From: Umbilicaria muhlenbergii
Lineage: Eukaryota > Ascomycota > Lecanoromycetes > Umbilicariales > Umbilicariaceae
DNA: 64,000 nt
Direction: 5' to 3'
Assembly: GCA_000611775.1 (NCBI GenBank)
Contig: KK106982.1
Span: 5,040,391-5,104,390, forward strand
The position numbers and the translations under genes were made by a program. The notes under the pieces were generated by a model. That model was not told the DNA's origin. It did no database searches and worked only from the letters and a program-made list of their open reading frames with translations. Of this stretch, positions 46,218 through 59,335 are shown piece by piece; position 1 is the first letter of the stretch; each line of letters starts with the position of its first letter.

Positions 46218-48569
46218 AAATAAAAAAACTCACAGTTAACCTTCAGCTCATCTTTTTACTTATTATTGATGATATCTCACATCTGATATCAGAGTAGTTA
46301 AAGGTGAACTTTTATACAACAAGAGATGATCTGAAGAAAAGATACTCATATATTATTGATAATGACAGTTAAAATAATATTATCACATGATATGTTGTTA
46401 ATGAACTGTTTTTACAAACTGAATCCTATGAAGCTTAAGTTAATGCATAAGGTAATGTGATTAACTTGCTGAAATCTGTCATATTGATTATTATGATGTA
46501 TGACATCAACAGTTAATTTTACTGTTATAACAGTCATTTTTTTGTCACTTTAAATAATGCATCAACATCTTTCATCCTCAGGTTACTCTTTTTAGTCAAT
46601 GCAAACTTGAATCATAAATATGACATGAGAAAATTTCTATGAAAAAAGGTGAAGCATATCATAACATATTAAGTATTTATCATCATGAGAAGAAGGTGTT
46701 GAAGAGCATTTTACATATAAATAACCTTTTTATCACAGATCACTTCATAAGACTGTTAAATTTAATAATTGATATGAAAAAATATACTCTACAGATGAAC
46801 TCATTGTGATATAATAAAAAGTATGATAATGTTTATGACAGTTTACCTCCTGAATATTATGATTTCACAGATATATTTTAAGTGACTGAGAAGTAATCTC
46901 TGCCTGAGAGAGATTCACATGATCATGTCATTAACTTAAAATTGAGGTAGCAATCTTCATTCAGAAAGTTATACTTAATGTTTTCAGCTGAATTTAATGT
47001 ACTGAAGGTATATTTAGATGATGTTATGAAGATAAATATAATTTATAAATTAATATCACCTGCAGCTTCACCTGTTATGTTTGTATTAAAATCAGACAGC
47101 AGCTTATGATTAATCATTAATTATAAACACTTGAATGATATTATTATTAAAAATCACTACTCATTATTATTTATATCAAACATGTTGAATCATCTTCAAG
47201 GAGTTAAGAAGTTCATTAAGTTGAACTGCAAGAATGCATATAATCAAATATGAATCAAGGGTGAAGATAAGTGAAAAACAGTATTCTGAACATGATTCAA
47301 CTTGTTTAAATATTTTGTTATATTTTTCAATCTCATGAATGCTTCTGTTACATTTTAAGTCTTCATTGATAAGATGTTTAATGAGTTTTTAAACATCACA
47401 TGCATGATTTACTTGAATGATATCTTGATCTTTAGCAAAGATGAGTCTAAACACAGTGAGCATGTATAATAAGTACTAACTGCATTATGACATCATGATC
47501 TTCACCTTAAGATCAGTAAGTGTTCATTTAATGCAATGAAAGTAAACTTTTTAGAATTCAAGATTAACATGAAAAGCATATATATAAACTTGAAGAAAGT
47601 TTAAGCTGTTGAAGAATGACTGCCTTTGAAAAATATTCACAAATTATAAGTTTTTTTAAGCTATGCTAACTTCTTCTGAAGGTTTATAAGAGATTATTCA
47701 TGAATTACAGCATCACTGTTAAACCTTCTGAAAACAGGAAGGAATAAAAAGAAGATTAAAATTATATTAACTTTTCTTTCTTCTTAATAAACTGCTCCTC
47801 ATCAAGATATTAAAGAAAAGCAGAGGAGCTTAACCTCATTATAAAGATTTAACACAAGTTATTCAGCACACAGTTCACAAATTAAAGAAGAATTATAATA
47901 AGAAAATGTCATACCTGCTTTTTTTTCACTTTCAAAAGCTGCATTAAAAGCATTTAATGCTTTAAAGAAGACCTTCATGAGTACTTTATTACTACATTAC
48001 TTTAATGAAAACAAATTCATGAGAGTTAAAATGAACACTTCTGAATTCACAATTGATGAAATCTTGATGTAACACTTCAAGGTTGATGATTAATTGCATT
48101 AATTATTAATTACTTACTACAGTAAGAAGTTGCTAAATACTGAGACTTAATATGATACAGGTGAGCAAGAGCTCCTTGTCATCATTAAAGTTATGCATCA
48201 TTGACAGCACTACTGTCAAGGTGTTAAACATTAAATTATCATACTGACTGATTATGCAAACCTCATTTGATTCATGATTACTTCAAACCTCACATGAAGG
48301 CAGCTCAAATAAGCTGAAAAGCTTACTGAATATAACTTCAAAATTACATATTAAGAAGGCAAGAAGAACTCTGCTGATGATTTATTAAAATGACTTAATT
48401 ATAAACTGCTGAAGACTGTCAGTACCTCAACTGTCACTGAAATAATGCAACAGTCCTTTCACTTGAGAAGTCAAGATTATAAGTCAGTACAAGAAGAATT
48501 AATTATAATGACACTGCAGTCAAGACACTCAGTATGATAAAAGTTATAACAAGAGAATGTTATACCTGT

Positions 48570-49230
48570 CATAATGAATATTACTGATATAATAAACACT
48601 GAAGATGATGATCTCATTAAAACATCAATGATGTGAAATCTACCTGCTCAAGAAAAAGCAAGCTGTAATGAAAATGATGAAAGTATCATGTCAGATAAAG
48701 TCAGTGATATTATTAAAACATCAGCAGTGCATCACCTACTCAGGATGATAATTACTGAAAATGATAATCTCATCAAAACATCAGTGATGCAGAATTTATT
48801 TACTTAAGAAGAAGCAAGCTGTAATGAACTGCAGTTAAAACACTTAATACAACAGAAGTTATAACAAAAGAATGTTATATCTGTCATAATAAATACTACT
48901 GATACAATGAATACTGAAGATGATAGTTTCATCAGAACATCAGTGATGTGAAACTTATTTACTTAAAAAGAAGCAAACTGTAATGATGAGAGTATCATGT
49001 CAGAGACTGATGATATGATTAAAATATACACAGTACATTATTTACCTGCTTTAAAAGCAAGTTGTGTCATGTTGAAAAAATCAGTAATCTCATTAAAACA
49101 TCAGCAGTGTGAAATCTACCTGCTCAAGAAGCAAGTCATGTCATGTTAAAAGAAATCAGTGACATCATTAAAGTACACATCATGCAGCACTTATCTGCTC
49201 AAAAAGCAAGTTATTACTCAGTCAGAGAAT
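48570..49230 (+). repeat. Diverged acidic repeat array in family G
   Basis: Phrases such as CATTAAAACATCA, GTGATGTGAAATCTACCTGC and AAGAAGCAAGC recur at irregular spacing. They correspond to the 90-base units at 24692-25061 but with more units and deletions. Copy number therefore varies between the two G copies. Confidence 0.65.
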
Positions 49231-51689
49231 TTAAATATGCAGAGCCTCAGCAGCACTTAATTAAAAATAACTTAACAAACACTGAAGTTATGAACAGTGA
49301 TGTAAATCATGTTCTTATTAATCTTTAAATTGAGAATAATGCTTCTGTTGACACTGTTAAAGCACTTCAACTCATGTTTACTCACTCATCAATAGGTGAG
49401 GAGATAACAGCTTATATAAGAATGTTCATTAAACAACTTGAATATACAATTCATACTGAGCAGTCAAAAGATGATTTGATATGATGAGTACAACAGAGAT
49501 TAACTACCTCTATTGAGGATAAAAACAACTTGACTGAGTCTGAGATAATAAATATGAATATAAACATGAACCCTGAAATGATTATGACATCAGAGATGCT
49601 GTCAAATATAACATTTATACTGTTAAATGTATGAAAATATTGACAAGAAAAAGATGATGTCATACATTATGACAATAAGATTTACATTTCACAGAACTTT
49701 GCTCTTCACAATGTAATGATCAGTTAATATCATGATGATGTCTTCACAAGTCATTTCAGGAAGTCAAGAATGACAAAATTAATATAATAATCTTATGATT
49801 AACTTGATGCTGTCAGAGATGTATAATGTTACTGTTATAATTATGTTGAATGTCAAAAAGTGAAGTCATCTCATTATAAGTCATACAGGTTACTGTACTC
49901 ATTATCAGTCTCAATTAAATCATGACATATAATAACAATGAACTTTATTATGAACCTGTCACTGAGCAGCACATATAAAAGTATGACATAAAATTCAATC
50001 CTCATTGTAGTTGATAAGGTTGATTAAAATGACTCATTATATTTTTGTACAGAAGACAATGTCAGTTGCTGACTTCATTAAAGTGTTTATTTAAGACATT
50101 ATTAAGCATCATGACATGTTAAAAGTTTTAATCACAGACAGAGATAAACTTTTTACATCAGAGTAATGAATCAGCTTCTACTTTCACATGTGATGCTGTT
50201 ATAACATGTTAACAGCTTTTCACCTGCAGACTGATGATTAAACTGAGAGGCAAAATCAGTCCCTGAAGATGTATTTATGCATATTTGTTAATGAGCAGTA
50301 AGAGAATTAAGTGAAGCTCTTATCTTGCATTAAGTTCTCATACAACAACTTCATACATGCTGTCATAAGTATGAGTTCCTTTCAGCTTAACTTAAGATGA
50401 GATTCTCAGATGAGCTTAAGCAGGCTGTTTATACAACACTCACATAAACAAATAAAATCTTATACAGACACACAGCAGCTTCAAGATTAAATTGCAACAA
50501 CTTAAAAGTGATTATGACAAGTTAATGAAATATATGCAAACTATTATAATCAGTGCTGAATGAAGATAACATTCAAAGAAGATGATTTAATACTGATTAA
50601 TGAAAAAAATATGTCAGTGAACAAGCAGATGAAGAAACTGCACTAAAAAAAGCTTAACTCATTCAAGGTATAACATGTGATAAGTTAATCATCATATGAA
50701 CTTGACCTCTCAGAGGATTAAAATATTTATAACATGTTCAACATCACTTTATTGAGTTATTTTAAAACACATGTCATGTGTTCTCTGCTTTAACAGGAAA
50801 AAACCTACTACTTAATCAAGATGATGAGTGAGAAGTTGAAATAAGTATAAATAATTACATTCATGACAGCAGGCTTCAATACCTCATTAAATAAAAGCTG
50901 ACAGATCAGATGTGAGATAACATATAAAAGTTAACACACTTCATTCATAATGTAAAGACAAACATGTGAAAATTTCATGCTGATAACTTTGATAAGCTGA
51001 AATTCAGATGAGTTGTATGATGTGAACATAATTGAAGATCATCTTATCTACATGAAAACTTTATTAACTTTATTCAATCTGATTTTTTATGATGAAAACA
51101 TAACAAAGCCTTATGACAAAAATATGATTAAAATTATAAAAATTATGTTGCTTTTTACAGAGAACACTACAGGTCACATATGCATGATATAAATGTTAAA
51201 ATGAGAAAATAATTTTATTATTAATTATTCATCTGTTGTCTTATTTTCTTCTTCATTATTTAATGAAGTCTTTAATTTCATCTTTTTAATATGATGTTAT
51301 TCACAGAGTTTAATATACTCCTGATGATGATAAAATTAATGAGCATTAAGGACATGAAGAGCATGAGCAATGCTTTTTAATAAGATAATAAAAACTTAAA
51401 TGAGCTTCTCAGAATTATTAAATTAACACATATCAACCTCAAGAAAGTCAAGAGACTCATGTTGAAAAACAGCTGCAAGAAATGTGAAGAATGTTAATAA
51501 TAATTAATAAAAGACAACAGCATGAGGATTAATTAATCAACTGTTAAATGTTATACACAATTAACATATCAATAGTATGACAGTATAACAGTATAACAGT
51601 ATGACAAAATGTTATATGTACAACAAGTACAACATAATTATATTAAATGAAACAAAATAAAAGAAAATTAAGAAAAGTAAATTTACAGT

Positions 51690-52165
51690 GTGTCATCACT
51701 TCTTCTGTCATTATAAATATGCATATGCAGGACAACAACATCAGATCTTTTAAAAATTGAAGCAGTGATGATTAAAAGCTTTATTATGCATTAATCATAA
51801 AAGTTACAAAATGATGTGCAATAAGTGCAGATTGAATTAACTTGTGACATGAAGCACTGATTAACCTCAGCTTTTCTGCAAGAGTCACAGTGAGCAGTAC
51901 TTAACAGCATGTGATTGAAATTCTTTTAAATTACACACTCATGATGATGACCCTGCTGCATGCATGCTGACAGTGAGGTATTATCATAACATCATACAGA
52001 GCAAGAACCTCTGTCAGAGACATCACTTAAAAATAAATATTTAATCCTTTTTAAGTATTAAACAGATCATTATATCATTTTGCTTTCTCATCTCTTTTTG
52101 AAGGTGTCAATCATCATGAGCTCATTTATTAATGATGATGCCTCAAAACTCTCCTCATCACATTA
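51690..52165 (-). pseudogene. Antisense cysteine-rich reading frame, second G copy
   Basis: The inverted counterpart of 21430-21965, again between the small frame and the missing 3' LTR and again opposite to pol. It is more decayed than the first copy. Its presence in both copies shows that the segment belongs to the element. Confidence 0.45.
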
Positions 52166-52240
52166 AGCATGAAGACTGACAGACTTGCTTGTAAATATAT
52201 TATCATGAGATAATATCTTAATTAAGGAATTATGAAGCTA

Positions 52241-52957
52241 TGTGATAATAATGACTTAAACTTATAATTGATAATTCACAATAGTATGATATTGCTAATA
52301 AGTAGAGAATTATTGTTAAAAAAGAAAGTGAGACATGCTTTAACCTCATTATATATCCTTTCTGAAGTTAATCAGTCTGAGGAAGATTTCATGAAGCAGT
52401 CACTTCAATGAAGTTATCTTCATGAAGTGTTCATTACTGAATCACATCTTCATAAAGTGTCATTAATAATATTAACTTCTTTAATCACTTCTGTGAAGTG
52501 CTGAGAATGATATCCCTTGACTGAGTTTTCTTATGAGATTAATTCACATGAAGCAGTCACCTCAGTGAAGCTGTTTTCATAAGATGTCTTTTGTTAAATT
52601 ACATCTTCATGAGATATTGTTGACTCCTCTGATCACTTTCATAAAGTGTCAGGAGTGATGTTCATTGACTGAACTCTTTTATGAAGTTAATTCATGTGAA
52701 GCAGTCACCTCAGTAGGCTCAGTGAAGCTGTCTTCATAAGATATTCATTATTAAATCACATCTTCATGAGATGTTATCAATGATGTTAACTCTTCTGATC
52801 ACTTTCATGAAGTGTTAAAAGTGATGTTTATGACTGAGCTCTCTCATGAGGTTGATTCATTAATGAAAGTTACCTTCACAAGGTTGCATTATTGTTGAGT
52901 ATAATTTTTTTTATTTTAAATTAGCACTTGATGAGTTTTGTACATTAAATGCTCACA
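52241..52957 (-). repeat. 3' LTR of family H (717 bp) with internal repeats
   Basis: It starts TGTGATAATA and ends AATGCTCACA on the plus strand, an LTR-like inverted terminus. A strong polypurine tract lies immediately right of it (52958-52980, read on the minus strand as GAGCCTTTAAAGGGGGGGAG). Inside, a unit of about 150 bases beginning near TGAAGCAGTCACCTCAGTGA recurs at about 52391, 52550 and 52697, with a partial fourth copy. It is longer than the other LTRs here because of these repeats. Confidence 0.7.
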
Positions 52958-54311
52958 TTACTCCCCCCCTTTAAAGGCTCATACCCTCATGAGTATGATG
53001 ACATTCACAGTTACAAGCCTTCACTGAGAAGCACTTCACAATGCATTAATAACAGTTAAAAAAATAACCCTGTAGGTCAGAAAAAAATAAAAAAAATAAA
53101 AAATTATATCATGAAGCTCATTAAATCTTAGTGAGAGAGAAAGTCTTCCTTCACAAAATGTTTATAAAGTTATGATTAATTTATACACTGATTCAGTGTT
53201 CATGATGATTGTTGCTCATTTATGAGCCTGTTCAGCTGTTTATGAAGTTATTCAGATTCACTTTGTCAAGCATCATGAATGACTCATGCAGATCATAAAG
53301 TCAGAGTTTTTAATATTAATAATTTTCATAACTTTAATCACTTCTCATCTCTCATTAAGTAAGTTCATGATAATGATTCTTGTTTATTTCCTCTCTTCAT
53401 GTGAGTTGTTAACAATGCCTCATGTAATTATATCTCTCATGAGGTAACTCTTCATGATGAGGTACAACTCTGTAATTGCATCATTTTGAAGCAGCTTGTC
53501 TTTGTGAAGTGATTTCACTTTTAATTCTTCAGTAGTTTAATGTTTTGATGAGCAGAAGAAATCTTAACCCTTTGTTTAATTTCTTCATGAACATATATCA
53601 GCATTGATTATGACTCATGAAGCTTCAGGAAAGTTCTCATGAAACTTTTTAATTAATTTCTTGAAGTTGCAAATGTTATCTGCAGGCTTTTAAGTGATCT
53701 CTGAAGATTTCTTTCACACAATATGATATTATAAGACAGGTTTATCCTCAGGGTTGATCACAATTTGTGAAGTGATTATAATTTTAATCTTTCACTCTCT
53801 TTCAGTTGAGTTTTCTGTGAAGTGAAGTAATTTAAGCTCTGATGTATCTTCATCTGCCTGCAGTTTATGATCATGAAGCAGGTTAACATGAAACACATCA
53901 TGAATATGAAGTTCTTCTGATAATTTCAGCTGATAAGCAACATTCTTAATCTTTTTTATAATTTGAAAGAGTTTATAACACTGTTAATTCAGCTTTTGTG
54001 AGAGTCACTTCAAGGTTATGTTTTTAACCTTTAATCAGATCAACTGTCTGACTTTATAAATTACATCAAGATGAGATTGATTATAATGCTTAACTTGATA
54101 CTTTTAAAACTTCATAAAAGCTCTGCAGACTTTTATTTAAATCTTATAAAAATGCTTTATAAGCTGCTCAGCTTCAGTGATAATTCTTTTAACTGTAAAG
54201 TACTTTGTGAGTTTCTCTGCAATGAGCATATTTAATCTAGGTATGAAGTCATAAATAATCTTAAATGATACCTTTTCAGTAGAAGAGTGTAAGCTCATGT
54301 TATACATAAAC
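52958..54311 (-). mobile_element. Ty3-type LTR element, family H, 3' part (fossil)
   Basis: On the minus strand the integrase tail is readable near 53960-53850 as AYQLKLSEELHIHDVFHVNL, a hallmark of Ty3/chromovirus integrases. The remaining 3' end of pol and the polypurine tract follow. The upstream part is missing because a family C element begins at 54312. Only one copy of this family is seen in the window. Old and broken. Confidence 0.75.
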
Positions 54312-54566
54312 TGTCAAAATTATGCAGATTATGAATTAATGCATGTGTTTTAACAGGCTGACATTTAGCTACAGAGAAGAATTTTAATTTAAGGAGCAAA
54401 AGGAAAAAGAAGTATGAAGATTAAAGTTTTTATATGCATGTTAAACTCATTAATTTAATCATTATTAATTTATTCAATTTAAGTGCTGCTAACCTGTTCA
54501 GTCATTCAGTTCAGTATATCATTTGAATCATTCAGTTCAGTTCAACATTTAAATATAAACTTGACA
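54312..54566 (-). repeat. 3' LTR of family C
   Basis: It starts TGTCAAAATTATGCAG and ends TAAACTTGACA. It matches 61445-61707 and the solo LTR at 55976-56236 in the same orientation. Confidence 0.8.
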
Positions 54567-54793
54567 TTATCTTCTTCTCTGTTTAATGAGTTCTGTGAGC
54601 TGATCATCTACTTTTCTGCTTTGTTGTTGATGTATTCAGTGACTCAATTAACTTATTTGAGTACCTTTCATGAAACATCTCTTTCAGTTCAGGTGAGTGT
54701 TTGAATTCATCAGTGTTATATTAAGTCTTGTTAAGTGAATATTCTTTTCATGTCACTCTGTATTGTAATTTATTTCTTCATCAACAGCTGTCA

Positions 54794-55617
54794 CATCCGC
54801 AACTTGGCAGCCCGCTCAAAAATAAGGTTTTAGTTAATAGTACTTTATGCGCTCAGAGCACTCTCTGAGCAGTAAATGAGCTCATACAAATCTTACACTT
54901 TAAATAACTATTATACCTTCATGAATAATAAAAAACTTTTTATTGAAAAGTTTTAAATCTCTTTATTCTGTACACTTTACAAACTAAAGATTTCTTCATA
55001 AGTTTAAAAAACAGCTTATTCTCTACACCTTATAAACTGAAAGTTATATTATAAGTATAAAAGCGCAATAGTTATTCAAAGTATGTGACTTTTTTTGAAA
55101 GATTTTTCGCTGTTGAAAACTTGAATTAAATATAACTTAACAGCAACAGCAGTTATGAAGAAACTTTTAGTTTAACATTAATAGAGAATACTGTTCTTTA
55201 TAACTTGTGCATTGAAAGTTTCTTCATATCTGTTGAGTTGCAAAAGTTATTAAAGTGTGTAAATTTTTAAGTGGTGAAAATCTTGAAGTTCTTTAAATAT
55301 TCAGAACTCAACACTTATACAGTGCTTTCAGACTCAACAAATCATGATTTTTTATTGCAGAAAAGTGAATTTTAGCAAAAGTTTACTTATTATAAGTTTT
55401 ACTGTTATTATAACACTGTGTGTGTACTTGTTTAAACAATTGTTTTAATAACTGTTTTTTTATCGCAAAATTTTGATGTTCCGCTCAAGATTTAAGGTTG
55501 AGCTCAAAGCGCTCAGAGGATGCTAAGAGCGGCTGTTAGCTGAGACATGAGATCAGAAGCTCAGAGCGCTCAAAGTGCTAAAAATTAACTCAGAGCTAAC
55601 TTGCTAAATTGCTGATG
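54794..55617 (+). mobile_element. IR-1, copy 4 (824 bp)
   Basis: Same termini as copies 1 and 2 (CATCCGCAACTTGGCAGCCC ... AAATTGCTGATG). Part of the inner inverted-repeat region is missing. Both flanks belong to the same family C element, so this is the cleanest insertion of the four. CA is present on both sides. Confidence 0.8.
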
Positions 55618-55975
55618 CATCAATTTGTTCAACTTATCATTTCAGTTCAGCCTGTTCAGTTATTATCAGTGACGGTAATGACTTAATTTGTTCAGGCAAA
55701 GGATCATTCACAGTGAGTTGTAATAAAAAGATATGAGATACAGAGTGTATTTTCATTAATTCAAGCAGTTCAAGTTCATATGTTTAAGCTGATACTTTCT
55801 TCTTAATTTAAAAAGGTCCTTTATTCTTGTGATTCAGCTTTTTGAATGAGTGAGTTATTTAAATATTTTTTGTCAACAATCATATCAGGCCTCTCACTTT
55901 ATATGTTGAAGTTAATGTTTAAATTCTGTTCATGAAATCTTCTTGTTGAAGTTGTGCTGCTGTCATGTTATCTTG

Positions 55976-56236
55976 TGTCAGGACTATGCAGATTATGAAT
56001 TAATACATGTGTTTAACAAGCTGACATTTAACTACAGAGAAGAATTCTAATCTAAGAAGTAAAAGGAAGAAAGAGCATGAAGATTAAAATCTTTATATGC
56101 ATGTTAAGCTCACTAATCAAATCACTGTTAACTTATTCAGTCATTTGATGCTAACCTGTTCAGTCATTCAGTTCAGTATCATTCAGATTGTTTGATTCAA
56201 TTCAATTCAGTTCAACATTCAGGTGTAAACTTGACA
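55976..56236 (-). repeat. Solo LTR of family C
   Basis: TG...CA ends (TGTCAGGACTATGC ... AAACTTGACA) flanked by TCTTG on the left and TCTTA on the right, a 5-base target duplication with one difference. It lies inside the integrase region of another C element. A C element jumped in and then lost its body by recombination between its LTRs. Confidence 0.8.
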
Positions 56237-57198
56237 TCTTATAACATCATATGTAGAGCCTTCATATGATTTATTATGAAATCAGCTTTTTCCTTTAGAA
56301 TTTGTTCTCTTGTCAGTAATGAAGTGATCAATTATTCAAGATTAAAACTCATTCAAGAGTGATATCCTTTATTTGTAAAAAATAATGAAACTTTAATGAA
56401 GTCAGAATCTGCATTGTTGGCTGTAAACTTAATCATTAATAATCATTTAATTCAGTCATCTTGCTGATAATTCACAAATGCTTTAAGATACTGTTCAATA
56501 TTTGCATTCACATTTTCAGACTGCTCATCTGTCTCAGGATGAAACATGATTGAAGGTTTTAATCTGATTTGAAGTTATTCATATAAGTATTTTCAGAGTA
56601 ATATTACAAATTGTGATCCTCAGTCTGATGTAATTGTCTGTGATAATTTATGAAATCTTCATACATTTCAAAGCAAGAGTTTAATAATGTATTTAGTTAA
56701 TGTTTCCTCATTTTTATCTGTTGAATAAGAAATATAATATCTCTTCTTGATTAATCTGTAAATGATTATTAAGATTATGTTAAACCCTTTGCTTTTAAGT
56801 AACTTGATAATCAAGTCAAGTGAAATATCTTGTCATGAACAACTTAAAATTAAAAGTGATTTCAGGGCTTCTTGATACTGCTTATTCATGTTCTTTGTTC
56901 AGCGGCAGATGTGACAATTTCAAACAAAATGATTAACTGTTCAATTCATTCAAGATTAATAATAAGATCATGTAAGTATTTTTGATGTTTTTTGATGTTT
57001 TATATGTTTTGTGACTGGTTGTTCATGTGCTTCTTGAATCAGTCAGAGTCATAACTTATTTTTATTTAAATCATTATTAACTTCTGAGACTCATACCTGT
57101 TCTTGATACAGTAATTGATCATTTGCATCTTCAGTACAGTCATTGAGAGAGATTTTGATTAAATGTCTTGCTCTGATCTGTAATAAGCTTAGAATTTC

Positions 57199-57459
57199 TT
57201 AACAGAAATTATCTGCTTTTACATAATGAGTAATCAACTCATTTAAAGTTTTATTCAGGGCCTGTTCAGCCTGTTTATTCAAAGTCTGTTTATTCAAAGT
57301 CTGTTTATTCAAAGTCTGTTTATTCAAAGTCTGTTTATTCAAAGTCTGTTTATTCAAAGTCTGTTCATTTAAAGTCTGTTCAACTGATTTTAAAAGATGA
57401 GAAGCTTTTTCTTTTTGTTTAATAATAATATATGAGTTTAAGCAGCAGCTCAGTAGCAT
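57199..57459 (-). pseudogene. Linker fragment of family C pol with NKQTL repeats
   Basis: An 86-codon open stretch starting MLLSCCLNSYIIIKQKEKAS, followed by pentapeptide repeats and ending near LNKTLNELITHY. The plus-strand copy at 11897-12130 begins almost identically (MLLSCCLNLCIIAEQKERAS). It is probably the spacer between RNase H and integrase. No catalytic motif lies inside it. Confidence 0.6.
57270..57380 (-). repeat. 15-bp tandem repeat in family C
   Basis: TTCAAAGTCTGTTTA repeats about seven times. On the minus strand this reads as NKQTL repeats inside an open frame at 57199-57459. The same place in copy 1 (11960-12060) has fewer, more irregular units. It lies between RNase H and integrase. 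Confidence 0.85.
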
Positions 57460-58275
57460 GATTTAAGATTAAAATTATAATCACTCATCATCTTCATTCT
57501 TCTTTAGTTGATCATTTAAGTGTTTAATGAATGCATTCACCTTTTCATTTTCTTTGCCTGTTCAGTAGGTGATTACAAAGTTGAATTATGAGAAAAATTC
57601 AACTCATTTGACTTGTCTATGAGTCAATTTCTTGATTGTTATAAAGTACTTCAAGATTTTATGATTTATTAAGATTTAAATCAGATTCTCTGTTCCTGCT
57701 AATTCAGCACATTATTTCTTTAAACTTTAAATAATGATTAATAATTCTTTGTCATAAATCTCATAATTACATTCAGCTGATATGAGTTTCTTAAAGAAAA
57801 ATGTCATTGAATGCATTAATTTCTGATCATCTTTCTGAAATAATACTCTTGTGGATATCAGATCAGATGAGTCACATTTAAAATAACATGTTCAAGTTCA
57901 GTTGAAGTGTTATAATACTGACATGTTAATCAGTTGATTTTTTAGTTCATTAAACGCTTAAAGACACTGTTCAGTTTACATATTAAAGAGTATATTCTTG
58001 CCTGTCAGTCTGATTAAAGATTTCATGATTTTAGAATATCCCTTTATGAATCATCAGTAAAAGTTACAAAAACTTAAAAATGCCTGCAGTTGTTTTAAGT
58101 TGATCAGTATTTTTCAAGTCTTAATGACTGTGATCTTTTCAGAGTTCACTTAGATGTCATGATGTTTTATGATCAGTTTTAAGTATTGAGTTTCAGTCTT
58201 GTGAAATTCACACTTTTTGATTTCAGTCTGTAAATTTGCCTTCCTCAGTTGTTTTAAAATGGTTTGAATATGAGT

Positions 58276-58479
58276 TTAATGTTTGAACAAGAACTCTGAA
58301 TAAATCAAGATATCATTCAAATATATTGTACAACAGATGTTCAATAAATTAAATAATACATCATTAATAAAGTGCTGAAAAGTGACTGATTCATTAATGA
58401 GTCTGAAAGGCAAGATTTTATATTTGTAGAAATCATGTCTTATTTGAAAGGTTGTCAGATCTTCAGAATCAGGATTCAT
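58276..58479 (-). pseudogene. Reverse transcriptase palm fragment of family C
   Basis: A 67-codon open stretch reading PDSEDLTTFQIRHDFYKYKI and then INDVLFNLLNICCTIYLNDI, followed by LIYSE. This is the Ty3 reverse transcriptase region leading to the catalytic motif, here YLND in place of the usual YLDD. The corresponding region of copy 1 lies near 10100-10280. It is a fossil fragment. Confidence 0.75.
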
Positions 58480-59099
58480 TCATATACAGTGAAATGCCTG
58501 TTGTATATTGATCTTGATGAAGTATTTTATCTTTAAAATCTGAGCCAGGATTTCCTCAATTAAAGACAATGAATATCAGTCTTTCTTCATAATTGAATTC
58601 AGCTTTTGATAATCAATGCACAGTCATAAAGACTCATCTTTCTTTCATATGAACAGAATCAGTGAGGTTATTGATGATTAACTGACTTTAATGAAATCTT
58701 TTTATAAGTTGTCTTTTATGTAGTTCTTCACCACTATCAGTTCCTCATGTGACATATTGTAAAAAGATGTGTATTTAAGCTTTTGCTCACTCTTTAAGAT
58801 AATCTTGTGATTATAAAGTCAATGTGAAGGGAGTTCATTTGCAGCTTTTTTAAAAAAGACATTAATCAGGTCATGATATTCAAAAGAGAGAATCACCTTA
58901 ATATTTAATTCATTTAACTTCAGTTTAAAGTTCAATGCTTTCTTAATCTGTTGAATAAAGATAATAAAGATTTCATTGCCTTTCTTCATATTCAATGTGA
59001 ACAGTGCTGTGTTAATCATTTTAATATTAACTGCTGGTTCAAGATCTGCTTTTATAATGAATTTCTTCAAGATTTGATAAGTTTTCAGTGATTCAAGTT

Positions 59100-59335
59100 C
59101 AATCATTCAGTTCATTCATTCATTTGATGTTCAGTTCTTCAGTTCAGTTTGTTCTTTTGATGTTCAGTCCTTCAGTTCAGTTCATTCATTCAGTTTCATT
59201 CATTCATTTGTTCAGTTCTTCAGTTCAGTTTGTTTGTTCAGTTTCATTCATTCATTCATTCAATTCTTCAGTTCAGTTTATTCATTCATTCAGTTGTTCA
59301 GTTGTTCATTTAGTGAGAAAATCACTATCTGATTT
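59100..59335 (-). repeat. TTCATTCA/TTCAGTTC-rich linker repeat in family C
   Basis: Short words of 4-5 bases alternate in a tract that is longer here than at the same place in the plus copies (9345-9470 and 36590-36685). The plus-strand frame at 59088-59345 is a by-product. Confidence 0.75.

Larger units (their letters stand above)
44041..52240 (+). mobile_element. Ty3-type chromodomain LTR element, family G, plus copy (fossil)
   Basis: A short remnant of the 5' LTR (about 44041-44077) precedes the leader and gag (about 44080-45480). A LINE tail interrupts the gag/protease boundary at 45507-46217. Protease resumes at about 46240, reverse transcriptase covers about 46700-47400, RNase H about 47700-48400, an acidic repeat array about 48570-49230, integrase about 49600-50500, and chromodomain-like remnants about 50780-50990. 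The small frame (about 51293-51497) and antisense cysteine-rich frame (51690-52165, minus) follow in the same order as the minus copy. The family H LTR cuts the end at 52241. Old and heavily broken. Confidence 0.8.
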
